64,000 bases of DNA from Rhodosporidiobolus odoratus. Lineage: Eukaryota; Basidiomycota; Microbotryomycetes; Sporidiobolales; Sporidiobolaceae. The stretch lies in assembly GCA_034387635.1 (NCBI GenBank), contig JAOANU010000003.1:868001-932000 (forward strand), read 5' to 3'. Under the pieces are notes generated by a model that saw only the letters and a list, made by a program, of their open reading frames with translations, had not been told where the DNA came from and ran no database searches. How positions within the stretch are numbered: position 1 is the first letter of the stretch; every line of letters begins with the position of its first letter. A program made the translations under genes and the position numbers. Below are positions 1 to 12,385 of the stretch, one piece after another.

Positions 1-112
1 TTAGTACAGTGACAAGTCTCTGGAGCTTGGTAGCGAAGCGTGGACGAGCCCTCCTCTTCTTTCTTTCGCTTCCATCTCCCGCTTCCTCGCGACTGCTTGC
101 TAGGTGGACAAG

Positions 113-2003
113 ATGGCGCTAGACTTTGAGCCAGACAACACGACAGTAGCCCTTGGGAGCTTCATCGCACTCGCCATAGTCGCCTCGTTCTACTTCCGCC
201 CCCCACCTCCTCAGATTCACCCATTCATCCTCGGCAGACAATCAGTTTCAGCTCCAACACGCCAGCTAGGACAGTCACCAGTCTTCACCACTGCCATCAA
301 TGGGGGCGTACACGCACCTCGTCGCCCCGACACGACCACCCGCACTCTCCCTCACCTTCTCGAGAAATCCCTTTCAGTCTTTGAAGGCGGTGCACGCGGG
401 TCTTGGATCACGGGGGGTGAAAAAGTCACCGACGTTGTAAACGCACTCAGGTCGGGCTTGTTGAGTCAGTTTGCTGGGCTGGAGGGCAATGTGCTCGTTG
501 CAGTCGAGGATCCTACCGGTTCGTCCTTTTTTTCCCTCCCTGCCGCACCTTCCCTCAGGCTTTCTCACCCCAGGTTCCTCCCTGCAGACGCTCTCCTCGT
601 CATCCTTGCACTCGCCACGAGCCCGCTTAAGCCCGTTGTCGTTGCGCCTGGCGCCGCCATTCCCGCCGGTCTCGAGGTCGTCGCGGCCGTTCAGACTGCC
701 AATGGCTCGCTTTCCGGCGGTGAAGGGTTATCAGCCACTGTCAAAACTTTTCTCCTCGGCGCGGAACACGAGGAAGAAGCCTTCGAGCTTCTCGCAACCG
801 GCAAGACGCAGACAGTTGAACCGGTCTCAGCGGAACCGAATGATACCGCCCTTAGTATCATTGTCGACGGGGTCGCCCTCGATCTTTCGCATCAGGTTCG
901 CACGATAGCCAGCTAAGTCTATAGACGTCATTTTAACCTACTTCTCCTCCGGCAGAGCCTTACGGCATCTCTCGTTGCCTGGTTGTCCCTTTTCCCGGCC
1001 TCGCCTCAAGCTACGAAGCCCACCATCAAGGACTACCTCGTCAGCTTCCACCACCCTTCCACTCCCTACGGATTTGGTCTCGCCCTCCTCGCCATCTATC
1101 AGAACGCTGCCCTCTCGCTTCTCACCATTCCGACCGAGCCTGTCCCCGAGGCGCAAGCAGTCGGCGAGCTCTTCGCCATCAAGCCGGCTCCGCCTGCTTC
1201 CCTCGTCTTTGCGCCGACCAATCTCCTCGCTCAACCGCTGTATACCCTTATCCTTCAGCAGATGCTCGGCGACTCTAGCTTTATCGTGCGTCACGCTCGG
1301 GAAGGCAAGCTCAGGCTGCTCAGGTCCGGCAACGTATCGAAGATGACCATCTGGGACTCGCTTCTATGTGCGTTTCCTGTGACCGCTCTTGCCCCTCCCG
1401 GTGCTCACATGTCTACCCACTTGCAGTCAAGGGTCTTCGCAAGGACCTGCACCTCACCCATATTCGCGGCCTCTTCCTCTCAGGACCGGTCGAACAAAAC
1501 CGCCTCGACACCTTCCGCGCTGTTCTTGGCTGCCCCGCAGTCGCGACTCTCGAACACCCATTCCTCCTCGCGCCGCTCAGCAACGGCAATATGTGGGACT
1601 TTCAACGGCTACCCCCTCCAGGCGTCAAGGCGGTCAATGGGAGGGAGAAAGCGCACGTCGGTCCTCCGACTCTCGGAGTCGAGGTAAAGCTTCAAGGTGA
1701 CGAGAAGGAGATTCAGTCAGGTCGCCTTAAGGGAGAGGTCCGCTTGCTTTTCCTTCGTTCTCCTCTTTCTTGCCGCGTGCTCACGACCCTCTCGCTCTCC
1801 TACCATAGATCCTCATCCGAAGTCCTCTTCTCCCTCTCCCTGCGACTCTCCCTCCCTCCCTGCTCCACACCGACACCGACCTCCCACCTCTTCCGCCTTA
1901 CCCTAACAAGCCCAACCCTCCGACAGAGGGCGCAAAGTGGCTCAAGACTGGGATGGAGGCGGAAATGAGTACGGAAGGGACGCTGTGGGTTCAAGAGAAG
2001 TAG
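113..2003 (+). CDS. Degenerate acyl-CoA-synthetase-like (ANL superfamily) membrane protein
   Basis: Five exons (113-518, 588-895, 956-1367, 1427-1737, 1809-2003) give 543 residues. The start is the ATG at 113, because the in-frame GTG at 104 is not a likely eukaryotic start. A hydrophobic segment at about residues 12-28 is followed by a proline-rich, HPF-type linker typical of fungal long-chain acyl-CoA-ligase-like proteins. The middle resembles the adenylation fold around IWDSLLFKGLRKDL and the stretch with FLSGP and LGCPAV. The expected glycine/threonine-rich AMP-binding loop and the YGLTE-type motif are not there (ATLEHPF stands in the latter position). The protein also stops at GTLWVQEK, before the usual C-terminal domain. 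Family membership is by recalled resemblance. I infer a catalytically dead membrane-bound relative, perhaps a lipid-binding or scaffold protein. An ordinary enzyme is unlikely. Confidence 0.6.
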
Positions 2004-2402
2004 AGAGAATGCGAAGAAAGGGAAAGGGAAAAATGGGAAATCGGAAATGAAGTCTTTTGTACTGGTCGGAACATGGTAGTTCTGCTGTAAGATTTACGCA
2101 TCGGGTAAGCGATGCTGCGCAGCGCTCGGAGACTTGCTTCGATCCTGTTTACCGATTCTCGCGAGCTTTCGTTGGTTGCGATTTGTAATCGGTGTTACCT
2201 ATTCTTCATCGACTCGTGTCACACTTTCCACTCAACCGTGACATCCTATACTCGCCCGTCTCACTAAGTTACACTCAGACACACCTGAGCCATCCGCTTT
2301 CCTCATCGCCCTTGATCTTCCACTTCGCTCACTTCCCTCGATCGCCCCCACCGTACCCTCGACAGCTCACCTCGACTGACCTTGAGGCCTGAAGCGACAG
2401 TC
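2004..2402. other. Intergenic region
   Basis: Tandem-orientation spacer of about 400 bp. It holds the 3' flank of the ligase-like gene and a pyrimidine-rich stretch before the F-box gene start. I see no further gene or RNA in it. Confidence 0.6.
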
Positions 2403-4153
2403 ATGCCGTCGCGCAGTAGTCTGGGGCAAGCTCGGGCTAAGCCATCGGCTGCGGAACGTCTCTCGGAAGAAGCGATGGACTTGGTTTGTTCCTTCGTGCG
2501 GGACTTCAAGGATGACCGCGGTATGCAGTTCTTCTGTTCGTGAGACGTCGAAGCTGATCTTTCAGCATTGCAGAGATGGCTCGCACCCTATGCGCCCTCT
2601 CGCTCACTTCTCGACAATGGACCTCGTCGGCCGTTCGAGCGCTTTTCTTCGACCCAACCCGCGCCATGCCCTGCGCTGGAACGGCCGGCCTTCGGCTTCT
2701 CAACCTCTGTCTTAGGCGTCCACACCTAGCACGACATGTCCGCCGTCTCGAACGTCTTCCCGAATTCTACCGCTCAAATGAGCACTACGAACCTCGCTAT
2801 CACGGGCGAAGCTATCATCGGTTGGCCCAAGACGTGCTTACGATGGACGAGAACTGGATGCTTTCCATCTTGCAGACATGCCCATATATCGAGGGGATCA
2901 CCATCTCCCCGGACATGCCAGACCTCAGCATCTACCAACTCTCCTCCTTATCTCGTCTCCACCAGCTCGCAATCCAGCTCGATTATTGCCTAGATCCTGA
3001 CGACTCCGGCGATGCGCTCATACAAGCTCTGGAATATGTGTCTCTCGTAAACATCGAAGAGCTCACCCTCGACAGTCCTCCTTGCAACCGGGCAAGGAGC
3101 CGCGCCATTACAGCCGTTTTTGCCAAATCACCCCTGAAGCGACTCACCCTAGATGATTGTGTCTGCGGCGAGAGCAAGTATGAGGTCTTGCTGTCTGGGC
3201 ATCAACTACAATACCTGCAGATGAGGGCTCTTTCCGCCGGCTCTCCGCTTTCTCCCCCGTTCTCCGTACTCCCCTCCGACACACTCGAAACTTTCATCTT
3301 CCGGCCGAGCGGGTACCGCGCACCCCCCGCAGCACAGGACGACCACTTCTATATGGCCGAACGATGGGACTTTCCGTCAGACATTCCCAACTTTCCTCGC
3401 CTCACTCGCCTGGTTCTGGAGTACGGACTCTTGCACCTCGACGACCTGCGCGCCCTTGCATCAGCATGTCCCGCTCTCCAGTACCTCAGTCTTACCGATT
3501 GCGCCTGGTACAGCTGGCAATGGGTGCCGCCTTCCTACCTCTCGGCCTTCCAAGACCTCCATCACGTCTGCGACTCCCTGCCCAATCTCCGCTTTCTCTC
3601 TCTCGGATATCTGCCACTGTTCCACCCCTCCCTCGCCGATCAACCGCTCACCGAGTTCTGCGACTATTGCGAAGCACGCGATCTCGACCTTCGCTACCGG
3701 GTGCCTCTTGTGCTCGAGGAAGATTGGATTGACGGGGATGAAGAGGAGGAAGAGGTGGAAGGAGAAACTCGAGATTACGCACAAAGCAGTGACTACGGAG
3801 ATCTTCCCGGTCCTGACGCTCCACTCCGCTTCTACCCAAACCCAGTCTTCCCCTGGAGTCTGTCAAACTCGCCCTTCCTTGCCGACTCCGACATCGACAT
3901 CTCGCTTACTTCTTGGGATGAGGACGAGGTTGAAGAAGCTCGTCGTGCGTGCGATGTCGAGGTCTTCCTGGACGAAAAGCCGGACGAGCCGAGAGTGGAA
4001 GAAGGATACGAGGCGAATGCTGAAGAGGAAAAGGGGGAAGAGGAGAACGAGGAGACTGGGCTGGGAAGCTGGGAATACGAGGACAGCTGGGAGGAGGGAG
4101 ACAGGGCATGGAGAGAGTTTGATTTGTACCCAGAGTACGGGGCGTTGGAGTAA
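2403..4153 (+). CDS. F-box/leucine-rich-repeat-like protein, copy A
   Basis: Two exons (2403-2520, 2574-4153) encode 565 residues. The N-terminus LSEEAMDLVCSFVRDFKDD followed by LCALSLTSRQW and ALFFDPTR looks like a divergent F-box, the module that links substrates to SCF ubiquitin ligases through Skp1. The middle has repeated leucine-rich elements (LTRLVLEYGLLHLDDL, LPNLRFLSLGYLPL) as in F-box/LRR substrate receptors. The last ~140 residues are strongly acidic and end in the motif GDRAWREFDLYPEYGALE. A paralogue on the other strand at 26286-28056 has the same exon-1 length (118 nt), the same phase-1 intron position and the same C-terminal motif. The target is unknown. The F-box call is by pattern and moderately sure. 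Confidence 0.7.
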
Positions 4154-4392
4154 TGAAGCTTGCCTCTGTGGCTCTTTTCTCTTTAAACTCTGGTTGCGAC
4201 GGGGAGGAAATTCGCTGTCTTGCCTCGCTACTTGTCCACGTGACTGTCGCGCGCAAGGTTCTCAGCACTTTACAAGCCCAGACTTGCCATTGCAGCGACC
4301 TTGTCGAAGCAAGCGCGTCGTTCAACCTCCTCCTCGCTGAACTCTCGCAAATCTGCAACTTTCCGCCTTCACTGTTCGACAATTGGGCTTGC

Positions 4393-6374
4393 ATGATGGA
4401 GGACGCTTCGTATCCACCGACCTCGGCACGCTATCAGCCGGTTCACGATGACCTCGAAGCAGGAGAAGCGCTGGAGGGACAACCTGAACTCGCCTGGCAA
4501 AACCCGACAAAGAGGCAACGCTTGGACTGGAGAACAGGCTTGGCCGGTCTATTGGCAGGAGTGATCATCGGGGCGGGCGCTTTCCACTCGGCAGGGACGT
4601 TACGAGGGGCACACGAAGCGTCGAAAGCTGCTGGCGACCTAATCTTGCTGCCCTCGGAGCGGCTGTACAACGCTACCGACCTGGCATCCGCTCCCGTACG
4701 AGTACACTACAGAGGGGAAGACAACCTGAACCGCCGAGATCCGGTTCTGCCACCAGATTGCCCCGTCTCCGTCGGTACGTTCGTCTTTTCTTCTGCATCT
4801 ATTCACCTCCCTCACGCCGACTCCCTGTCCGCCCTTCCAACGTACTCTGCTGTCGATCTAGCTTGGACGGCGGCAAAATACTTGGCTGGGGCTGACTGAC
4901 CGCCTGTCGAGTAGTCTATACCATCGACGAAAGTTCGGCCGACATCGTTGTCCTGAACAGCGATTCTCATCAGGGCATTTCCGTCGAAGAGCTGGAGGAG
5001 CGACAGCGAAAGCGACCGTGGCAGAAGCATGCTATATGGGGAGTCGAAAGCGCGCCAAATAGGAACATGCTGGAAACTCATTTCAGTACGCACCGTCCCC
5101 TAGTGCGAGACATCGCTGAGCCAAGCTTACCAGTATTCGCTTGACAGACAAGCTACGTGACGGGAAGGCGAACGAGACTGCCGAATATACCATGACCTGT
5201 ACGTCCTGCTGTTTCTCCTCGCGGCCGAATCCTCCTCGTCGCCTTCCTGACCTTCTCTTCTTCGACGTGTCTGATCTTCTGTTCGCAGATCGGCTCAACT
5301 CGACCGTCCCTGCAACTTACTCCTACTCCTACTTCAACTACGGAAACGCACCGGTCCCAGCGAAAGAGAAGCGGTCTGAAAAGATAGCAGCCGCTTTCAT
5401 CAGCAACTGCCACCCGAAGAACGCTCGAACACTCGTCCTAGACGAGCTGATCACACTGCTTCCAGGAAAGGTCCGCTTCATCCTTTCTCGCTCCCTCTCT
5501 CGGCTTGACTAAACCCTCGTTGTCTTCTCAGATCGACTCTTTCGGATCTTGCCACAGCAACGCCAACGCAGACGAGACTCTGCGAGAGATGGGCCTGTAC
5601 GACTCGGTTGGTAGTCATAATCGATGGAATCAGAAGGTGCGTTCCCTCCTCATCATCGAGCCTGCTTTGCTCACGTAGTGTTAAATATGGCTTCAACCGC
5701 TAGATCACTCTGATCGGACAATATCGGTTCACAATTGCTTTCGAGGTGCGTCATCCCATTCTCGCTGCCTGATAGTCAAGAGTGCTCACTGTGGCCTCGC
5801 TTCATTCCCCAGAACTCAAATGACTTGGGTGCGCCCAGCTCTGCCTGTTCAGATAGTATCCCCGACGCTAACTCGCCTGTCGTAGACTATGCGACCGAGA
5901 AGTACTTCCAGGTACGCTCGTCTCTCGACCGCCGGGACACTCAGACTAGACTGACCGCCTTGCGCCTTGCAGGCCATCGAACGCGGCAGCGTCCCCCTTG
6001 TCTACGGCCCTCCCGACTATGCCGCCCGCTTCTTTCCCTCTCCAAACGCTGGGATTGACCTCGCCGACTACCTCCCTTTGAACTACACTTCCCAGTCAAA
6101 CTCTTCCTCCAAGGCTCCTTCCGAACTTTCCTCCGAGGCGAAAGAAGGCATCGCTCGACTAGCTAAGCGACTCGAACACCTCTCAAGTGCCGAGGGAACG
6201 AAAGAATACGAGTCCATGTTAGATTGGAAGAAGGACGATAGCTGGAGGCGGGATTCGTTGAATCCGCTAGGGAAAATTGTGAGGGAGTCGACTAGCAAGT
6301 GGTGTCAGGATTGTCGGCTTGCGGGGGTCTTCCGAGGGCAGGACTGGGCGACAAATAAGTGGACTGCACCTTAG
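4393..6374 (+). CDS. Alpha-1,3-fucosyltransferase-like type II membrane glycosyltransferase (GT10)
   Basis: Nine exons (4393-4774, 4915-5085, 5148-5198, 5289-5470, 5532-5636, 5704-5745, 5813-5828, 5886-5911, 5973-6374) give 458 residues. A single membrane segment near residues 48-65 (TGLAGLLAGVIIGAGAF) after a short cytoplasmic tail is the usual Golgi type II layout. GT10 hallmarks are WGVESAPN, the TYRLNSTV-like stretch, and the donor-binding signature FENSNDLDYATEKYFQAIER followed by GSVPLVYGPPDY. GT10 enzymes transfer fucose from GDP-fucose to GlcNAc or glucose on glycans, and red-yeast walls are known to contain fucose. Exons 7 and 8 are only 16 and 26 nt. The reading frame stays open upstream to 4153, overlapping the F-box stop codon, but the ATG pair at 4393 sits properly before the membrane anchor. 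Linkage specificity is not readable from sequence. Confidence 0.82.
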
Positions 6375-6520
6375 ATATTCTGTTGAACTTGCATAGACAC
6401 TTGCCACCTTTTCTTCGCGGCAGTTCTCAATCTCGCGAGGAAGAAGCGCGTACACCCTAGATGCAAACATTGTCAAGGTACCAACGTAACTTTGCTTCGT
6501 CTATGCACTACTTCGTTCAG

Positions 6521-8210
6521 CTACCTAGTATCAACGTGGGACGTCGTCTGCCCAATCGCCTCAACATCGTCGGGCATGAGCGTGACATACCCCGCCCTCC
6601 CGTTCTTCCACCTCCGCGTCACCTTCGCCCACACTCGCTCGATCAACGCTTCCTGCTCGCCGTCCCTAAGCTCTCTGACGCTGCCATCCTTCTTGACCAT
6701 GTAGACCGTGCCCTCGTCCCTCCATCCTACCGTGTTGCCCAGCATAGCGAAGATCCAAATCGGCAGCGCAAGCAACTCTCGCACTGACCAAGCCTTGAAG
6801 TAGTCGAAGCCCGGTCCATCGTGCGCGGGCGGCCTAACCGCGGTCGATCGAGCGGGAGAGGCTGGGAGGAGGGTACGGTACATCTGGATGTCGATGTAGA
6901 ACCAGGCAGCGGTGTGTAAGGGGAGGAAGAGGAAGGAAGGGAGGGAGAAGAGGTGTCGGAAGGCGAAGCAGCCGAGAAGACCGGAGGAGAGACATTCGGT
7001 CAAAGGTTCGACGAGGGTGGAAGCTCTGCGGAAAGTGAGAAGGTTACTCGGGAGTTCGGAGAGAGAAAGGGGGAAGCGGTACGCACAGCACCATGTATTT
7101 GCGCACTCGGATCCACCGTACTCGTCGTCGGAAATACTTCTCGAAGCTCATAGTACCGACTGCGTTTCCTGCCATCTCAGTCCCCATCGCATGCCTCATT
7201 CCGAGTTCTTCCCACAGCGCCACTCCGATCTCGTTGTCCTCGCCAAGGTACTGTCCAAATGCAGCAAGGCCAGGCTCATCCGCAAATCCCGGCGGCGGGG
7301 AAGGCAGCGCTCCCCTCCCCTTCTTGCGTTCCGCTGCTCGGATCAGATCCGACTTGCGGTACAAGCAAGACTTGCCAGTCACGCACGAAGCGACCGCAAC
7401 CTGGTTGATAGCGAGGTACATCTTGGCGTGGGTAGAGCACATGTAGACTTGCTCGACGCGGGAACCGACGAGCGTGTCGGGGTAGATAGCAAAGGGGAGG
7501 TGGTGGACGAGGCCAATAGGCTTGGCTGAGGGGGAAGTGGGCGTGAAGAGCGGGACGGATCTCGAGAGGGTTTGCGGAGAGGTGAGAACGTTTGAGTCGA
7601 GAACCCAAAGAAGGTCGTGAGATGCGGCGCGGTAGGGTAGGATGAGATTGTTTATTTTGGGGTTGACGCCACATAGTTCTTGACCTAGAGGAATAGCACA
7701 GGAATATGAGTGCACGGGTCAGAAGAAGAACCCGGGAGGAGTGCGTACCGACGATCAGCTTGCTCTGCACTCGTGGATATTTGGCCCGCAGCTGTTCGAC
7801 AATCGGGATCGCGGCATCTCCTTCTTCGGCCACTGAGAAGATGATTTCGAATCGAGGGTAGTCCTGGAGGAATGAGGCTTCGAGGTTCTCGTAGAGGTTG
7901 CAGTCTAAACCTCGGAGAGGACGAAGGATGGAAACGCCGGGCGCGGTTTGTGGGTCAAGCGGAGGGAGCGGCTGGTCAGAGGTGGGGGATCGAGAGTATC
8001 TCTTCTTGCTGCGCGTGTGCATCCATTAGCCTGAGCGATACGAGAGTGAGAAAAGTGAGACGAACGCGACAGAGAGCCCGAGGCAGAAGAGCGACCACAA
8101 CACTCCGTACCACACGCAGAAGGCCCAGCTATGAAACACAGTGTAGATGAGATGGTATAGTGCTTGCGGGAATGATCGACAGGAGCTCACCTCAAGAGGG
8201 TAACCCACAT
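6521..8210 (-). CDS. Ceramide glucosyltransferase (glucosylceramide synthase, GT21)
   Basis: Five exons on the minus strand (8210-8191, 8128-8066, 8008-7749, 7684-7087, 7025-6521) give 481 residues. The enzyme transfers glucose from UDP-glucose to ceramide on Golgi/ER membranes. Visible family features in order are an N-terminal membrane segment (SWAFCVWYGVLWSLFCLGLS), VSILRPLRGLD, the D1 region PRFEIIFSVAEE, the D2 stretch LLWVLDSNV, the D3 region GEDNEIGVALW and the R-x-x-R-W motif RRVRW followed by VRK. Two hydrophobic segments close the protein (LPSFLFLPLHTAAWFY and LALPIWIFAMLG). The first exon has only 20 nt; I chose it because it puts an ATG directly before the membrane segment in frame. 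The second intron uses a GTTCGT donor. The start is 152 bp from the divergent CWC22 start. Confidence 0.88.
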
Positions 8211-8362
8211 TGGCCTTGTGTAGTGGGGAGAAGAGCAAACCTAATCGTGAATACATACTGTACATACAAAGATCGGGGGAGCAGCAATTGTATTCTTGAA
8301 TACAAACTCACCGGTGTCTCCTCACTACAGGCTACTACGCCCTTCGTCTGACTCGTGAAGGC

Positions 8363-11313
8363 ATGTCGAGGTCACCATCGCCCGCTAGGGAAGCCTCTGC
8401 TCTTCCTGAGCGTGATCAGGAAGCTCCCGTCTCGAGGAAACGGTAAGTCACTTCACTTCCTCCTCATCCTCACCGTCCTCATCGAGTCGCTCAACAAGTG
8501 CACTTCTGACTGACTGCACATGCACTCGTAGCTCGCCTGCATCTCGCTCGCCCTCCCCCCCAGCGCGTCGGGCCCGCCCTTCCTCTCCTGGCGCTGACCG
8601 CGAGCGCATCTCCATTCCCCGCCTGCCCGACAATGACCCCGCCCGACGCCGTGAACGCGAACGTCAGATGGCTCTCTCGCTCGCGGGTCAGGACGGCGAA
8701 GCTGCCCCGGTCAAGCCCAAGGTGGACGCCCTCGCAGAGATGAAAACGCTCGCAAAGACGAGGGGAGGCGGCGCCTACATTCCGCCCCATCGGCTACGGG
8801 CTATGATGGCCGAGCAGGAGGCAGAGAGCAAGGACAGTGAGGACTACCAGCGTCTGACCTGGGAGGCGCTCAGGAAGAGTATCAACGGTCTGATCAACAA
8901 GGTCAACACGGCCAACATCAAGCTCATCATCCCCGAGGTGTGTCCCATTCCCATGCTATTTCTCGGAAGCGTGCTCACCTTGCCTCATCTTACAGCTCTT
9001 TGGCGAGAACCTCATTCGCGGAAAAGGTCTCTTCGTTCGCTCCATCATGCGCGCTCAGGCTTCATCTCTCCCCTTTACTCCCATCTTCGCCTCCCTCGTC
9101 GCCATCGTCAACACGAAACTTCCTCAGATCGGCGAGCTTCTCCTGTTCCGCCTGATCCACCAGTTCCGTCGTAGCTTCAAGCGCAACGACAAGGTTCGTC
9201 CGCTTTCTCCAGTCCTTCCTTCCCCTATCTCCCTGTCTGGCGCTGATCCCGACATCTTGCTTGTATAGCCTACCATGACTGCCACTACGACTTTCCTAGC
9301 ACAACTCGTCAACCAGCAAGTCGCACACGAAGTCCTCGCCCTGCAAATGCTCGTCCTCCTTCTCGAGCGGCCGACAGACGACAGTGTCGAGATCGCCGTC
9401 TCCTTCATGCGCGAAGTGGGCGCATACCTGGCCGAGAATTCCGCCCGCGCCAACAACGGCATCTTCGATCGCTTCCGCACCATTCTAAACGAGAGCAACA
9501 TCGACAAGCGTGTACAGTACATGGTGGAAGTCCTCTTCCAGGTTCGCAAGGACAAGTTCAAGGACAACCCCGTCATTCCGGAAGGTTTGGACCTCGTCGA
9601 GGAAGAAGACATCATCACCCATCGCATCTCGCTCGACGATGAAGTGCAAGTGCAGGAGATGCTGAGTGCGCTATTTCTTTACTCATGCTTGCGCTTGAAC
9701 CGAATGCTCATCTTGCCGATTCCTACAGATGTCTTCAAGTTCGACCCCGAATACACCGCAAATGAGGAGGCTTACACTGAGATGAAGAGGGAGATTCTGG
9801 GCGACTCTGAGGATGAGGAGTCTGGGGAGGAGGGCGATACGGAGGACGGTAGTGACGAAGAGAGCGATGTTGAGACGGGTATTAGTGCGTCACTTTCACT
9901 GCCAGGTCTCGACGGCAGGTACTAATGCTTCCCCCGATCGCAGAGGAGGATGGTACCGTCGACGTGCACGACCAGACTGGCGCCGACATGGTCAACCTTC
10001 GCCGAACGATCTATCTCACCATCATGTCCGCTCTCGACTTCGAGGAAGCAACTCACAAGCTGCTTAAGATCGACATTGCGCCGGGCCAAGAGGTCAGTCA
10101 GCTTTGCACTCGCGCTTGCTTCCAGTCGTTCGATACAGGAGAGGCCATGCTGATTCGTTGCTATTGCAGGTCGAAATGTGCAACATGATCATCGAGTGTT
10201 GCTCGCAAGAGCGCACGTTCAGCAAGTTCTACGGATTGATGGGCGAACGATTTTGTAAGATCCACCAGTCCTGGGCCGTTGCCTACGAGCAGTGCTTTAT
10301 CAACTACTACGGCACCATTCATCGATACGAAACAAACCGCCTGCGCAACATCTCCCGCCTCTTCGGTCACCTTCTCGCCACCGACTCCATCTCCTGGACG
10401 GTCTTTGACGCTGTCAAGATGAACGAGGATGACACGACGTCGTCCTCCCGTATCTTCGTTAAGATCATGTTCCAGGAGCTCGTCGAGGGTATGGGGCTGA
10501 AGAAGCTCGTCGAGCGGTTCAAGGAGGAATCGCTGCAGAACTACCTCGGCAATCTCTTCCCCCTCGACAATCCGAAGAACACCCGGTTCTCGATCAACTT
10601 CTTCACTTCGATTGGTCTCGGCGCGGTGACGGAAAACATGCGCGAGCATCTCAAGAAGATGCCCGCTCTCATGGTGCGCCCCGTTACTTCCTGCGTACCC
10701 GTCGTCGCTGTATAGCAAGTGCTGACTGGTACTTTTTCTGCAGATGGAACAGCGCCGCCAGCTCGAGGCTGCCGACGCCTCTTCCGATTCCGACTCTTCC
10801 TCTTCCCTATCCTCTTCCTCCCTCTCCGACTCTTCTGACTCCGAAGACTCTCGTCGAGCACCTCGTCGACGAGGTCGTTCTCGTTCTCGCTCGCGCTCCG
10901 ATTCACGCTCTCCCCGCCGGCAAGACGACAGCCGCTCTCGATCTCGTTCTCCTCCCCGCCGTCGCCGTTCCCCTTCTTACAGCCGCTCCCCCAGAGGAGA
11001 CAGCCGGGATCGACGTGGTTCCTACTCGCGCCGTCGCTCCTTTTCTCCCCCGCCTCGTAGGCGTTCGCCGAGTCCTCCACGCCGTAGGCGCTCGCCCAGT
11101 CCCGCACAAGCTGCGAACGAGGGCGGAGGGGGCAGCAAGTCGTTCATTCACCCTGATCGATTGAAGCTTGCGGGTCAGGGAGGAGGGCCGCCGCCTCGTC
11201 AGGGAGGACCGCCTGGTCGTGGGTATGGTGGTGGTAGCGGTGGTGGCGGTGGTAGCTACGGTGGAGGTCAGAGCGGGCCTCCCAGGGACAGTGGGTGGGG
11301 TTCGAGGAGGTAG
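8363..11313 (+). CDS. CWC22: Pre-mRNA-splicing factor CWC22
   Basis: Eight exons (8363-8442, 8532-8937, 8996-9193, 9269-9665, 9729-9884, 9944-10092, 10170-10673, 10744-11313) give 819 residues. CWC22 is a spliceosome component that, in animals, also recruits eIF4A3 for exon-junction-complex loading. After an SP/RS-rich start comes [11 protein letters not shown], then the MIF4G domain ([42 protein letters not shown]). An acidic linker with [10 protein letters not shown] precedes the MA3 domain ([30 protein letters not shown]). The C-terminus is a long RS/RRRSPS repeat tail ending in a glycine-rich segment. Domain order and length match the family. It shares a 152-bp divergent promoter region with the glucosylceramide synthase. 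Confidence 0.93.
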
Positions 11314-12385
11314 TGGAGACAGGAAGAAGAGGAGGAAAAGCCTGTTGTGAGCTTTCTTCCCTTGTCCGTGGTTGGTGGTCCCGCTTGCAGTATCCTATGA
11401 CCTTGCAATCCTGCACGCTTGACTTTGCATATGCTTCTCTATCGACATGCCCGCGAACACAGGAAGCCGGAAGAAAAAGACGAGGGGAAGTAAGAAGCGC
11501 GCATCGAATTGTCGGGCAGATCGCTCGGGTGGGTTCAGTGAGCGGTCTGTATTGTGATGTGCTGCAGGAGTTGAAGCTCGAGGGCCGTGCAGGGCGATCT
11601 ACAGAAGAAGAGGACGAGAAAAAGGGCCTCGACCTTCTCACTCTTCTCTCGACGACAAATCAAGCTTGCGAAGCTTTCTGGGTGCCCGTGCTCAAGCTGC
11701 CACGGCATACAGTTGCAGGGCTTCACTGTTGCTTTACTCGGAGGGAACCGATGCCGCGCGATCCAAAGAAGCCCGATTTCGTTTGCATACTGATATTTCC
11801 ACGGCGTCGAGCGGATGGTAATGAAAAGGTATAGGCTACGTTCGCAGGTATATGGCCACGTAAGGTTGAAAGGTTAGGTTGAATTTCCGAATTGGGACAA
11901 GTTTGCAAGGGCTCGAACTCGGAGAGTGGAAAATGACTGAACTTGATTGAGTTTCCGGCTGCTTTCTCACACGATTGAGCCAGCTCTGCTTAGCTTGGGC
12001 TTCTGCAGCTCACTGGACACGCCCCTCCTCTACCAAACGAGCCCACCCGACCCTACATCTCAAACACCTTCGGTCCTTCAACTTCGACCTCCCTCTCTTG
12101 GAGCCCGCTCTCTGGCAGGACCTACGTCGACGCTGTACCGGCTTCTTCATCCATTCTATACACAACTCGTGCACCCTACTGTGTAGCCTACGCCCTTCCG
12201 GTTGAGGTTAGAGGTGCGTTGTTTCCCATCTCCTGCGGCCTTCCCAAGAACAAAGCCAAATCTGATCGCCTTGCTTGCTGCCGGTCAACTCCCGAACCAT
12301 GATCAAACAAGCAGCTTCCTGACCTCCAGCACACCTCCCTAGAGTACAACCCCCACCGTGCTACAGCCATTCCGGTTTGCTCGAC
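11314..12385. other. Intergenic region upstream of the Ace2-type factor
   Basis: About 1.07 kb between the CWC22 stop and the zinc-finger factor start. No coding stretch with convincing protein character was found. The part nearest the factor is pyrimidine-rich, as expected for a long 5' leader. A tRNA B-box-like string at about 11905 was considered and rejected. Confidence 0.5.

Noticed and set aside
11885..11990. tRNA on the minus strand (B-box-like GAGTTCGAGCC and A-box-like TGGCTCAATCG)
   Set aside because: The T-stem does not pair and no acceptor stem can be drawn.
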